From a virus, in the IMG/VR virus record IMGVR_UViG_3300008259_000013, positions 1 to 64,000 of that record: DNA of 64,000 nt; one strand, written 5' to 3'. Made by a program: the position numbers and the translations under genes. This document shows positions 37,190 through 44,472 of this stretch, piece by piece. Below the pieces are notes generated by a model that saw only the letters and a list, made by a program, of their open reading frames with translations, was not told the DNA's origin and made no database searches. Within the stretch, counting starts at the first letter, position 1; the number at the start of each line of letters is the position of its first letter.

Positions 37190-37771
37190 ATGAATATAGT
37201 TCAAATAGGGTGCAACGATTGCAATGACGAAGTTTATAATTTTATAGTTGAAAATTCAGATCAAATAAACAATTTTTTTGCAATTGACGCTTTGCCAAAT
37301 GCAGCTATAACAGCCAAAAATAAATATAATTTTCTAGAAAAAAAACTAAATGTTATTAACTGCGCAGTTGGACTATCAAATGGTCTAATTTCTTTTTACT
37401 ATCCTCAAGATAGCGATATGAGCGAACACGCTTCTTTAAGCATAGACCATTTACAGTGTCATGGGCATCAATTTCACACTAAAATTATTGTTCCTATTAT
37501 AGAAATCAATACGTTGCTATCGAGTATAACAAAAGAAATAGGCAAAATAAATAAATTTTATATTGATACCGAAGGTTTTGATGTCCCGATTTTATTACAA
37601 ATGGACTTAAATAAGTATACTCCAGACTATCTTGAATTTGAATATATTCATTCAGATGGGCCAAAAACAATAGGACCAAATTTAAATAATTTACTTGCAA
37701 AGTTACAAAATAAGTATAATTCAATTGAATTAAGCGGACACTATAATGTAATTGCTCAATCATTGAAGTAA
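37190..37771 (+). CDS. FkbM-like methyltransferase in tRNA cluster
   Basis: 193 aa. Short SAM-binding start (IVQIGCNDCNDEVYNFI), then FFAIDALPN, SDMSEHASLS and the typical FkbM end FYIDTEGFDVPILLQMD (about residues 123-139). FkbM-type enzymes O-methylate sugars or small molecules. It is on the opposite strand to all flanking tRNAs, which suggests insertion. The leader is A/T-rich without an AGTGTAAW motif. Confidence 0.7.
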   Translation: MNIVQIGCNDCNDEVYNFIVENSDQINNFFAIDALPNAAITAKNKYNFLEKKLNVINCAVGLSNGLISFYYPQDSDMSEHASLSIDHLQCHGHQFHTKIIVPIIEINTLLSSITKEIGKINKFYIDTEGFDVPILLQMDLNKYTPDYLEFEYIHSDGPKTIGPNLNNLLAKLQNKYNSIELSGHYNVIAQSLK

Positions 37772-37813
37772 GCTGCTACTTCAAACTATATTCAGATTTT
37801 AAAGAACAAAAAT

Positions 37814-37890
37814 TGGTGGTCCGGGTGGGCTTCGAACCCACAACCTATCCCTTATAAAGAGATTGCTCTGCTCTATTGAGCTACCAGACC
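37814..37890 (-). tRNA. tRNA-Ile(TAT)
   Basis: Acceptor GGTCTGG/CCGGACC, anticodon stem ATCTC/GGGAT, loop TTTATAA, discriminator A, encoded CCA. Anticodon UAU reads AUA directly, unlike the lysidine-modified CAU tRNA of most bacteria. Confidence 0.9.
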
Positions 37891-37895
37891 AGCAT

Positions 37896-37971
37896 TGGTG
37901 GGCCTTACAGGATTCGAACCTATAACCAAGGAATTATGAGTTCCCTGCTCTAACCGTTGAGCTAAAGGCCC
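37896..37971 (-). tRNA. tRNA-Met(CAT), elongator type
   Basis: Acceptor GGGCCTT/AAGGCCC fully paired, anticodon loop CTCATAA, discriminator A, encoded CCA. Full 1-72 pairing argues against initiator; an Ile2 (lysidine) identity cannot be excluded. Confidence 0.9.
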
Positions 37972-37992
37972 ACTAAATTTTAAAAAGAACTT

Positions 37993-38069
37993 TCTTGTTT
38001 TATGTAGTTACAAGATGGGTGTGAAAACTTGACCAGAATCAATAGACCAAGATCCCGCTACAATACCCT
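37993..38069 (-). ncRNA. Pseudoknotted RNA element, copy B
   Basis: P2 TCTTG/CAAGA (37993-37997/38011-38015), P1 GGGT/ACCC (38017-38020/38065-38068) and P3 CTTG/CAAG (38028-38031/38048-38051). The P2-loop TGTAG (38003-38007) pairs with CTACA (38058-38062). It shares with copy A the loop TTTTATGTAGTTA, CCGCTACA and ACCAGA. No outer stem here. Lies between tRNA-Lys and tRNA-Met, so it is probably co-transcribed with the tRNAs. Confidence 0.65.
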
Positions 38070-38114
38070 ATAATATCATTGCAAAAACAGTTTGCAACTA
38101 ATTATAAATTAATT

Positions 38115-38181
38115 GAGCAGGGGGAACGTATTCCCATCTTACATTACTAACACACGTTAGATATAAAAGATCTCACTGCTC
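38115..38181 (-). ncRNA. Cloverleaf-like four-way junction RNA
   Basis: Closing helix GAGCAG/CTGCTC (38115-38120/38176-38181). Three arms on minus: AGAT/ATCT, CTAAC-GTGT-GTTAG and GGGAA-TACG-TTCCC with a UNCG-type loop. Arm and loop sizes do not fit a tRNA. A further hairpin TGCAAA/TTTGCA follows at 38079-38095. Confidence 0.45.
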
Positions 38182-38203
38182 AAAATTTTAAAAGAACGAA
38201 AAT

Positions 38204-38278
38204 TGGTGCGACTGCCGAGATTTGAACTCGGAACCAACGGCTTAAAAGGCCGCTGCTCTACCGTTGAGCTACAATCGC
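38204..38278 (-). tRNA. tRNA-Lys(TTT)
   Basis: Acceptor GCGATTG/CAGTCGC, anticodon loop CTTTTAA, discriminator A, encoded CCA. Reads AAA. Own promoter directly upstream. Confidence 0.95.
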
Positions 38279-38295
38279 ATTTAAAGAGCTTCTTG

Positions 38296-38323
38296 ACTAT
38301 GACTTTTTTTAGAAGAAAGTCAA
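38296..38323 (-). promoter_or_regulatory. Sigma70-like promoter of tRNA-Lys
   Basis: TTGACT (38318-38323), 16-bp spacer, CATAGT (38296-38301). The region also reads as an inverted repeat TTCTTGACT/AGTCAAGAA. Confidence 0.7.
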
Positions 38324-38331
38324 GAAAAATT

Positions 38332-38407
38332 TGGGAGCAGGTGCCAGATTCGAACTAGCGATCTTCACGTTATGAGCGTGACGAGATGACCTCTTCTCCA
38401 ACCTGCC
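38332..38407 (-). tRNA. tRNA-Met(CAT), initiator-like
   Basis: Anticodon loop CTCATAA. The D-arm (TGGAGAAG, then CTCG) and TCG after the variable region follow initiator tRNA-fMet. Base 1-72 is G-U, discriminator C, encoded CCA. Only two of the three G-C pairs of initiator anticodon stems are kept. Confidence 0.85.
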
Positions 38408-38425
38408 GTCCTAACTTACGCTCTC

Positions 38426-38453
38426 AGTATGACCGAAGTTCCTGAGAAGTCAA
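38426..38453 (-). promoter_or_regulatory. Sigma70-like promoter of initiator-like tRNA
   Basis: TTGACT (38448-38453), 16-bp spacer, CATACT (38426-38431), A/T-tract upstream. Confidence 0.7.
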
Positions 38454-38481
38454 GGGGAGCTTGAAAAATTTTTTTGAGAAG

Positions 38482-38556
38482 TGGAGCCAAAGACAGGACT
38501 TGAACCTGCAACCTTTACTTTACAAAAGTATTGCTCTGCCATTGAGCTACTCTGGC
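38482..38556 (-). tRNA. tRNA-Thr(TGT)
   Basis: Acceptor GCCAGAG/CTTTGGC, anticodon loop TTTGTAA, discriminator T, encoded CCA. Reads ACA. Seven nt after the gene at 38564. Confidence 0.9.
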
Positions 38557-38563
38557 CCTGAAA

Positions 38564-38986
38564 TTAATGCTTAATCATTCTGCCGCCAACAATATTAGTC
38601 TTCTTAAAACATTTAAAACTATTATTGTCATTAAGATCATGTCCTTTGACATAATACTTATCCTCTTCTAGGACATCTACTTTGCGCCAATCTGTCTTAC
38701 CATCATCTTTCTTATACACAAATTCAACAACATTTGGAACTCTTGTTGCAATTTGGGTTACATCAAAATAACTGTCTTCTTCATTATAAATTGAAATAAC
38801 CTTCTTTCCAATTATAGAATGAGCAAAAACAATAAAATCAACCATAACTTTAGTTGGATCAGGCGACAAACACTTAAAATCTGCCAAAAGTTTATTCAGG
38901 TATGTCTTATTCGGAACTTCTATCTCCAGAACTGGAGAATCAAAATGTTGTTCTAAATGGGCGGTGAATTGTATGTATGCTTTCAT
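38564..38986 (-). CDS. WYL-like C-terminal domain protein, 140 aa
   Basis: C-terminal part RKVDVLEEDKYYVKGHDLND, then FKCFKKTNIVGGRM, fits the small SH3-like (WYL-type) module seen in several phage proteins; the N-terminal half is unrecognised. Located inside the tRNA cluster and co-oriented. Confidence 0.6.
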   Translation of the reverse strand: MKAYIQFTAHLEQHFDSPVLEIEVPNKTYLNKLLADFKCLSPDPTKVMVDFIVFAHSIIGKKVISIYNEEDSYFDVTQIATRVPNVVEFVYKKDDGKTDWRKVDVLEEDKYYVKGHDLNDNNSFKCFKKTNIVGGRMIKH

Positions 38987-38987
38987 G

Positions 38988-39125
38988 TTATTCTTCTGAC
39001 AAAAACTTCTCTACAATTAAAAACAAAGCAAAATTAACTGCCACGCCAACCAACATACCATAAAGTACAGACACAACGAGTCCAATTACAATAGTTGATC
39101 CTACGGCTATATTATAAATTTTCAT
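38988..39125 (-). CDS. Small membrane protein, 45 aa
   Basis: Start at ATG 39125 (MKIYNIAVGSTIVIGLVVS); two hydrophobic stretches and an acidic end. Longer in-frame extensions run through tRNA genes and are artefacts. Confidence 0.55.
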   Translation of the reverse strand: MKIYNIAVGSTIVIGLVVSVLYGMLVGVAVNFALFLIVEKFLSEE

Positions 39126-39130
39126 AAAAA

Positions 39131-39204
39131 TGGCAGGGGATGAGGGAATCGAACCCCCACAAAGAGCTTCAAAGACTCCTGCACTACCATTATGCAAATC
39201 CCCA
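39131..39204 (-). tRNA. tRNA-Gln(TTG)
   Basis: Acceptor TGGGGAT/ATCCCCT (1-72 U-U mismatch), anticodon loop CTTTGAA, discriminator G, encoded CCA. Reads CAA. Confidence 0.85.
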
Positions 39205-39206
39205 AT

Positions 39207-39280
39207 TGGAGCGAGTAGGGGGAATCGAACCCCCATAGCAAGTTTGGAAAACTCGAACTTTACCATTAAGCTATACTCGC
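39207..39280 (-). tRNA. tRNA-Gly(TCC)
   Basis: Acceptor GCGAGTA with TACTCGC, anticodon loop TTTCCAA, discriminator T, encoded CCA. Reads GGA. First tRNA of the cluster in transcription order. Confidence 0.9.
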
Positions 39281-39286
39281 AAAAGC

Positions 39287-39607
39287 TTATTTTTTCTTTT
39301 TCTTTTTCTCTTCTTCTCTTATCTTATTGTCTTCTATCATTTTGTCCAATCTTTTATAAGCATTTTCTTTGGTGGTGCAAGTATATCCATCGCTACCCCA
39401 AGCGTTAGAGCTAGGATAATATTCACTAGCAGGATACATTTGTCCGCCAATAGCATAGCCGTTATGAGATTGTATTTTTACTACCTCATAATGCTTTCTT
39501 TCTGGGGAATCATTAAAGAATCTCTCGTAAATAGCGAAATCTCCTTCTCGGTGGATTTGCTTGTGAGAAAAGTTTTTGCTAGTAAAAGCCTTTTCTATTT
39601 TTTTCAT
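39287..39607 (-). CDS. Hypothetical protein, 106 aa
   Basis: FAIYERFFNDSPERKHYEVVKIQ and YPSSNAWGSDGYTC resemble small proteins found in many phages; poly-Lys tail. Six nt upstream of tRNA-Gly. ATGA coupling to the glycosyltransferase. Function unknown. Confidence 0.65.
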   Translation of the reverse strand: MKKIEKAFTSKNFSHKQIHREGDFAIYERFFNDSPERKHYEVVKIQSHNGYAIGGQMYPASEYYPSSNAWGSDGYTCTTKENAYKRLDKMIEDNKIREEEKKKKKK

Positions 39608-40323
39608 GGGTTTTCTTGGCTATAACGGTGGATTGCTTCTTGGCACCATTTTAATGGATTGCCAGAAAAATTATTCCATCCAATATGACCTAACTTTATG
39701 GTTGGGTCAATCAAAACTTTTCCTCCAAGTTCACGCCAGATTGAGCAGAACCCCCAGTCTTCGCTCTCATAAATTCCATTATGAACTCCAGATCTGAAGA
39801 AATTATAAAAAGTATCTAAATGACCGTAGCCATCAATATCGTTTTTATATTTTAACTCTGGCCTGCTGGAAGCTATTTTTGAGAAAACTTCCCTCTTTAT
39901 CATTAAAAAACCAGTAGGAAGATAAGTAGTTTCAATTAAACCATCTTGATTGAAATTTATTTCGCCTCCGAAAGGATAATCTACAGCTTCTTCTCCTGCA
40001 AAAGCCCGATTCCAAACGTAATACTTTTTAGGATAAACTCCAGCGATTACTTCTTTATTGTGTCTAAGAAGCTTAGCAACAGACTCTGGCTCAAATTCAA
40101 TATCAGAATCAATAAACAATAAATGAGAGCAATCTGAATCAAGAAAATGTGCCGCCGCAGCATTTCTGGCTCTTGGAATTAAACTTTCAAATACTATAGG
40201 ATAAAGACAATAGTTGATGTTTTTGTCTCTTAAATAATGAGTCAGCCTGATCAAGCTGATCATGAATTCTGTATTTGCCATGTGGTTATAGCAAATAACA
40301 GGAATAAAAAGTTTTTCTTTCAT
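39604..40323 (-). CDS. GT-A family glycosyltransferase-like protein
   Basis: 239 aa. A family-2-like fold: NYCLYPIVFESLIPRARN, then the metal-binding DxD in LLFIDSDIEFEPES (about residue 70), YLPTGFLMIKREVF (about 143) and YESEDWGFCSIW (about 185). Similar proteins in large phages are thought to act on virion or host glycans. Start at ATG 40323 gives an ATGA overlap. Confidence 0.75.
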   Translation of the reverse strand: MKEKLFIPVICYNHMANTEFMISLIRLTHYLRDKNINYCLYPIVFESLIPRARNAAAAHFLDSDCSHLLFIDSDIEFEPESVAKLLRHNKEVIAGVYPKKYYVWNRAFAGEEAVDYPFGGEINFNQDGLIETTYLPTGFLMIKREVFSKIASSRPELKYKNDIDGYGHLDTFYNFFRSGVHNGIYESEDWGFCSIWRELGGKVLIDPTIKLGHIGWNNFSGNPLKWCQEAIHRYSQENP

Positions 40324-40535
40324 TTGCGACAATCTTTAGATAATGCAAGAATTTCGTCGAGATTTTCTTTTACTCGGATAGGGTTTCTAGAGTTTTCTGT
40401 AAAAATTAAACTATGAATCCTAGAAGCTTCAATGTTTGTAACTCTATCTAAATTTATTAGATTATGAGAGTATTCTTTTTTAGGGGCCTCTTCGAATCCC
40501 GGTTTTAATACGTTAAGTTTAATGAAGTGTGCCAT
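40320..40535 (-). CDS. Hypothetical protein, 71 aa
   Basis: Begins MAHFIKLNVLKPGFEEAPKK; INLDRVTNIEAS resembles small phage proteins with a single strand-turn. One base after the UV endonuclease stop. Not recognised. Confidence 0.6.
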   Translation of the reverse strand: MAHFIKLNVLKPGFEEAPKKEYSHNLINLDRVTNIEASRIHSLIFTENSRNPIRVKENLDEILALSKDCRK

Positions 40536-40536
40536 A

Positions 40537-41427
40537 TTATTTATTCAACATTTTCAAAATAGCAAGATCTTTGCTTTTTAGTTCAACATCCCAGAATACC
40601 TCGTTGTTGTATTGTGGAGGAGTACCCAAAGCATAGTCGGCGTGTTTTCTTGTGCCATCAATACCCTCGCTGTAGTGGAATACAGGAGTCGTATTCCAAG
40701 TCGAGTAAGCCAAGTCGAAAGCTTCTCGCTCAGGAACTCCATGATGGCAAAAGGAATGATGCAAGTTATCAAAAGTAACAGGAATGTTAGCTCTCTGATA
40801 ATAAAACTTATGGAGATTCTTGACGCTCCAGACTCCTTCTCGGTTGTCATTGACTTCTAAGACTAACCTATTCTTGACATTATCTGGCAATTTGTCAAAG
40901 TTTTTTAAGAAAGACGAAGAAATGACTTCTGGGTCGCCATCTTGACGGCAGTGAATATTTAAGGGAGCCTCGTAAGATTTAGGAAGACCGATAAGATCAA
41001 ATAGATCTGCGTGAGAGGCTAGGTCTCTGGTGCTATTAGAAATGACTTCTTCCTTGGGGCTAGTAAGGCTAATATATTCAGAAGGGTGTGCTGAAATTTT
41101 TAATCCCGTCTCATTGATGGCTTTAGATATAGAAGACAAGGACTCAAAAATAGCGGCAGCGTTTGGCAAGTCTTGCAGCTTTATGTCTACCGACGGGTGA
41201 TTAATAATTGGAGTCAGATCCGAAGAAAGCCTATAGCTGCTGAAGCCGCTGGCCTTGCAATAACGGATAACTTTTTCGGTGACAAGAAAGTTATTTAAAA
41301 TTCTTGCGGACAAAATTTCTAGGGCTTGCTGGCGCGGAAGCGCAGAAAACCTAGAAAAAGTCATAGTTTGGAATTTATAGCCTTCTTCTTGAAGGCGCAA
41401 AGAGATGCAGCAAAGACCCAGTCGCAT
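40537..41427 (-). CDS. uvsE: UV-damage endonuclease (UvdE/UvsE)
   Basis: 296 aa TIM-barrel enzyme. MRLGLCCISL start, YRLSSDLTPI, KISAHPSEYISL (about residue 105), LVLEVNDNREGVW (about 190) and VTFDNLHHSFCHHG (about 215) match UVDE, which nicks DNA 5' of UV photoproducts. Own sigma70-like promoter, so probably early. Protects phage DNA from sunlight, consistent with a surface-water habitat. Confidence 0.9.
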   Translation of the reverse strand: MRLGLCCISLRLQEEGYKFQTMTFSRFSALPRQQALEILSARILNNFLVTEKVIRYCKASGFSSYRLSSDLTPIINHPSVDIKLQDLPNAAAIFESLSSISKAINETGLKISAHPSEYISLTSPKEEVISNSTRDLASHADLFDLIGLPKSYEAPLNIHCRQDGDPEVISSSFLKNFDKLPDNVKNRLVLEVNDNREGVWSVKNLHKFYYQRANIPVTFDNLHHSFCHHGVPEREAFDLAYSTWNTTPVFHYSEGIDGTRKHADYALGTPPQYNNEVFWDVELKSKDLAILKMLNK

Positions 41428-41433
41428 AACGTG

Positions 41434-41461
41434 AGTATGACCTAGGATCAGTCAAAGTCAA
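41434..41461 (-). promoter_or_regulatory. Sigma70-like promoter of UV endonuclease
   Basis: TTGACT (41456-41461), 16-bp spacer, CATACT (41434-41439). Confidence 0.7.
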
Positions 41462-41990
41462 GAGAATCTTCTAAATTGTGCATCATTTTTTTTACTACAA
41501 ATATTTTATTTTTTTCTGATTTATTTAACTCTTGACATTTTTGCTTTGCCTCTTCTTGATCGTCATAGAGACCAAGGTTTATGCAAACGATAGGAACTTT
41601 TGAAGTTCTGCCGTCTATTTGTATTTCTGTTATTTTTGCGATGCAAAAAGATTTTTTTAACGAAGCCTTCTTTAATTTAACCATCAATTTGGATAAAGGA
41701 GTATCTTCCCCGATATCAATTCCGAAGTCTTGCTTGACTAACTCCCTTTGCACCTCTGCCAATTTATAATGACCGGCATTAGATAAAACTTTGTAAGATA
41801 AAGAAATAAAGGTATGCCCAGGAATATCTTTGTCCTCCAGACGAATTAGAAGGCCGATTTCTTTGTTAGAATTTAATGCCCACTCAACAGCCCGAGTAGA
41901 AGCCTCGAAAATAGTTTCTTCCAAGGATTCTAGTTCCTCTATTTCTATTTTCTTCTTCCAATCTGCGCTATAGGCGACATACTTTTTCAC
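41448..41990 (-). CDS. Hypothetical protein under late motif, 180 aa, GTG start
   Basis: Start GTG at 41990, 7 nt after AGTGTAAT. Helical and charged; HTFISLSYKVLSNAGH and IVCINLGLYDDQEEAKQ; acidic end. Its 3' end contains the UV endonuclease promoter. Function unknown. Confidence 0.6.
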   Translation of the reverse strand: MKKYVAYSADWKKKIEIEELESLEETIFEASTRAVEWALNSNKEIGLLIRLEDKDIPGHTFISLSYKVLSNAGHYKLAEVQRELVKQDFGIDIGEDTPLSKLMVKLKKASLKKSFCIAKITEIQIDGRTSKVPIVCINLGLYDDQEEAKQKCQELNKSEKNKIFVVKKMMHNLEDSLDFD

Positions 41991-41997
41991 AATAATA

Positions 41998-42005
41998 ATT
42001 ACACT
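41998..42005 (-). promoter_or_regulatory. AGTGTAAW-class late promoter
   Basis: AGTGTAAT on minus; overlaps the stop codon of the upstream 43-aa gene. Confidence 0.6.
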
Positions 42006-42135
42006 ACTGGAAGTCGTCTAGCTTGAATTCGCTGCGCCTTTGCGGTTTGTTGGCTTTTTTCTTGCGTCTTATATCTAAATTCTCAAATTCTTTTTTCTTG
42101 GATGTTCCTTTTTTGAAAAATTTGTCTTGTTTCAT
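42004..42135 (-). CDS. Basic hypothetical protein, 43 aa
   Basis: MKQDKFFKKGTSKKKEFENL, then RRKKKANKPQRR: very basic, likely nucleic-acid binding. One base before the 78-aa gene end. Confidence 0.5.
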   Translation of the reverse strand: MKQDKFFKKGTSKKKEFENLDIRRKKKANKPQRRSEFKLDDFQ

Positions 42136-42136
42136 A

Positions 42137-42373
42137 TCAATTTCCTCTGTTAGAATATTCTATTATATCGAATAGAAAACTCTTGAATTGATCGAAATCT
42201 TGCCTATCAGCTTCGGCTATTAAATTCCGATCTACTTTGCTGATGTAATCATCAAGAGAGCCAGCCCAATATGATGGTATAGTTATTGTGCGCCCATCAA
42301 AAGAAAGGTCGTCGTGCTTGATGATGATGTTGTTTACTTTGGGTCTTATACCTATGTACAACTCTTTTTGCAT
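42137..42373 (-). CDS. Hypothetical protein, 78 aa
   Basis: RTITIPSYWAGSLDDYISKV; mixed helix/strand. Not recognised. Confidence 0.6.
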   Translation of the reverse strand: MQKELYIGIRPKVNNIIIKHDDLSFDGRTITIPSYWAGSLDDYISKVDRNLIAEADRQDFDQFKSFLFDIIEYSNRGN

Positions 42374-42415
42374 ATTTTATTATAGAGTTGACATATGTGA
42401 TTTCAAAATTAAACT

Positions 42416-42601
42416 TTACTCACCTTTCTTAAAAGTATCCATAAGCTCTCTGACTGCAACTAGCATTTTGTCTAGCGTTGCGACTCTATTAGAATAAAGA
42501 AGCTCTGTCTTTTGTTGCTCTGCCAAAATTAGCCTTTCTAGTTGCTTAATTTTTTTATGGGTTTCAATGGGCTTTGTTCTTTCAAACTCTGAGATATTCA
42601 T
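42416..42601 (-). CDS. Coiled-coil protein, 61 aa
   Basis: Continuous charged helix (HKKIKQLERLILAEQQK). ATGA coupling to the upstream gene. Not recognised. Confidence 0.6.
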   Translation of the reverse strand: MNISEFERTKPIETHKKIKQLERLILAEQQKTELLYSNRVATLDKMLVAVRELMDTFKKGE

Positions 42602-43188
42602 TTAATTAAGAAAAATTTTTCAACAAAATAAAGTTTCGATTGCAAAAATGTAAGAAAATTACGAATATTGCGAAACACGAATCTTATAAAAGAAGCGTAT
42701 GGGCGCAAAATGTATTTATATCTTCTCGTTTTGGTAAATTCGTACCAATCTTTTAGTTTTTTATCAAATTCCAAGTCCTTTTTTTTTCTTTCAGCGTTAT
42801 CTCTTGCCTCAAAGTCAATGATCTCAACAGAAGAAATTTTGCCATCAATAAATACGGCTTTATATTCTATGAAATAATCATAGTTAGTATTTTGAGAATG
42901 TTGATAATCATAGAAGTTTATAGTTGCTGTGAGCGCTAATTCCTCCTTCCACCTCTTTGTGGTTTTGAAATACCCCATCTTACCAGAGAAAGTCGTGGCA
43001 TTTTTGTCGCCTTCAACCCATTCCCCTTCTGAGCGTTGTAAAAATAATTGACCATTCTTGTCTATTTCATACAAGTCCAAAGCAGAATCAAGATCTTTGG
43101 TTTGAAAATCTTTTGAGCCAGAATAACCTTTTGGGTCATTTGGCATTGGAAGCGGATATTCGCAAATTATTGTATCGTACATTCCCAT
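42598..43188 (-). CDS. Conserved phage protein (MGMYDTI family)
   Basis: 196 aa. MGMYDTIICEYPLP, QTKDLDSALDLYEI and ATINFYDY are typical of a family found in many phages and prophages, with no assigned function. A C-terminal extension (about residues 150-196) is basic and hydrophobic, perhaps membrane-associated. Confidence 0.75.
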   Translation of the reverse strand: MGMYDTIICEYPLPMPNDPKGYSGSKDFQTKDLDSALDLYEIDKNGQLFLQRSEGEWVEGDKNATTFSGKMGYFKTTKRWKEELALTATINFYDYQHSQNTNYDYFIEYKAVFIDGKISSVEIIDFEARDNAERKKKDLEFDKKLKDWYEFTKTRRYKYILRPYASFIRFVFRNIRNFLTFLQSKLYFVEKFFLIK

Positions 43189-43409
43189 TATAGTGTCCTC
43201 ATTATTTCTTTTCTTTGCTTTTCTGAATAAGAAAGCCAGTTTTTGATTTGCTCAGTTGTTCTGCCGCAAGCGGTGCAAACATCATTCTTTAATTTGCATA
43301 TTCTTACGCATGGAGATGAAATTTTATTGCTCCAGTTTATTTCGCTGAAATTATCACGAAATTGCCGACTGAAACAATTTCTTGGTTTGTCTCCTTTTCC
43401 TGCGCTCAT
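43188..43409 (-). CDS. DUF1289 zinc-binding protein, 73 aa
   Basis: SPCVRICKLKNDVCTACGRT (about residue 32-51) with IKNWLSYSEKQRKEI is the DUF1289 core, whose four Cys likely bind zinc. Usual members are small proteobacterial proteins; function unknown. Confidence 0.8.
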   Translation of the reverse strand: MSAGKGDKPRNCFSRQFRDNFSEINWSNKISSPCVRICKLKNDVCTACGRTTEQIKNWLSYSEKQRKEIMRTL

Positions 43410-43603
43410 AGTGCCGCTAAAGTTTTTACAGCGAATTCTATATCAAGAGTAATTTGCCTTGGCTTCAAACCCGCTTCGTCCATGGTTCTTCCGTCTTCTC
43501 CAGATCGCCATTTGTTAAAGTTATCAAGCCTTTCGGAGACGGCTTTATTTGTCATTGGTAGACCATAGGATTGTTTTAATTTTAATTCCTTCTTTTTTGC
43601 CAT
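43406..43603 (-). CDS. Hypothetical protein, 65 aa
   Basis: Start set at ATG 43603 (MAKKKELKLKQSYG) to limit overlap with the upstream gene (still 59 nt). ATGA coupling downstream. Not recognised. Confidence 0.5.
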   Translation of the reverse strand: MAKKKELKLKQSYGLPMTNKAVSERLDNFNKWRSGEDGRTMDEAGLKPRQITLDIEFAVKTLAAL

Positions 43604-43727
43604 AATCTGCTCCATAATTTTTATTTTTTTTAAAAAAGTCGAAAAGATCTGCCTTAATTTTTTCGGCGTCTTCAACGGAAAAACTTGAAGGAAGCTCTAT
43701 TAAAATATCAATACCCTTAGTAGCCAT
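43545..43727 (-). CDS. Hypothetical protein, 60 aa
   Basis: MATKGIDILIELPSSFSVED; strand, helix, Lys-rich tail. Overlaps both neighbours. Not recognised. Confidence 0.5.
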   Translation of the reverse strand: MATKGIDILIELPSSFSVEDAEKIKADLFDFFKKNKNYGADYGKKEGIKIKTILWSTNDK

Positions 43728-44062
43728 AATTTATAAACCATCCAAATTGTAAAAATATGCCAAACATTATCAACGACTATTAAAGACCACGGCGCAAGAG
43801 GGGGCTTTGTAAAGTTTTTCTGGCCTACAAAATGCATCCATTGAGGTATAACTCCATTTCTATCTTGAAAAAAATGAGTTCCAAATAAAACAATAAATGC
43901 TGTAGTATTCCATATACCGCCCATTAAACACACGCAAGTAGCCCAAATAAAGCAATGAATTGCGCAAATCCAGCTATTCTTTTTTTTATTTTCAGCAATC
44001 CAGTCAAATTGCAACAGGTAATCTGCCACAAGATGTCCAATTATTGCTGATGTAAGGTCCAT
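43700..44062 (-). CDS. DUF3307-family membrane protein
   Basis: 120 aa with four hydrophobic segments. GHLVADYLLQFDWIAENKK near the start is the DUF3307 signature, followed by HCFIWATCVCLMGG and THFFQDR. Small integral membrane proteins of unknown function, also found in phages. Confidence 0.75.
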   Translation of the reverse strand: MDLTSAIIGHLVADYLLQFDWIAENKKKNSWICAIHCFIWATCVCLMGGIWNTTAFIVLFGTHFFQDRNGVIPQWMHFVGQKNFTKPPLAPWSLIVVDNVWHIFTIWMVYKLWLLRVLIF

Positions 44063-44076
44063 AGCTTTTGTTTATA

Positions 44077-44472
44077 TTAAAAGTTTTTGTTGTAATTTTC
44101 TATATAAGATTCAATATTTTTTTTGCCGACTGGATTAAGGCTGTGGACTATGTAAGGAGGATGTTTAATGTTTTGTCTTTGGCAAAAATCTACAAGCCAT
44201 TTCGCGCAATCGTAGCCAGTTTTTTCTCTATACTTACTATAATCTATATTTAATCCACCTTGACCGTCAATTGAATTAAAGCTTTCGTAATGGGCATCGG
44301 CTAAATCATGATCATAGCAAACATATTTTGGGACACCTCTCGCTAAAATTAATGATATAAATTGATCATAATTACGCACAACAGAATAATGTTGATCTTG
44401 TGGAATAGCCGCCCAAGTGACGTTGGTTGGGACTCTTACGTCATCTAAAAATAAATTATATTTTGTGATCAT
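44077..44472 (-). CDS. Cyclic-phosphate-type REC domain protein
   Basis: 131 aa. LFLDDVRVP (residue 7), YVCYDHDLAD (about 50) and GYDCAKWLVDFCQRQ with VHSLNPVGKKNI match the receiver-like domain predicted to process 2',3'-cyclic phosphates. It may work on cleaved RNA ends, which fits a phage with its own tRNAs; that link is inference. ATGA coupling to thyX. Confidence 0.7.
   Translation of the reverse strand: MITKYNLFLDDVRVPTNVTWAAIPQDQHYSVVRNYDQFISLILARGVPKYVCYDHDLADAHYESFNSIDGQGGLNIDYSKYREKTGYDCAKWLVDFCQRQNIKHPPYIVHSLNPVGKKNIESYIENYNKNF

Noticed and set aside
38115-38181. Degenerate tRNA gene
   Set aside because: Arms have 4-bp and 5-bp stems with 4-nt loops, no T-loop TTCRA and no anticodon loop of seven.
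39130-39408. Plus-strand frame over tRNA-Gln and tRNA-Gly
   Set aside because: Antisense translation of tRNAs followed by antisense of the 106-aa gene.
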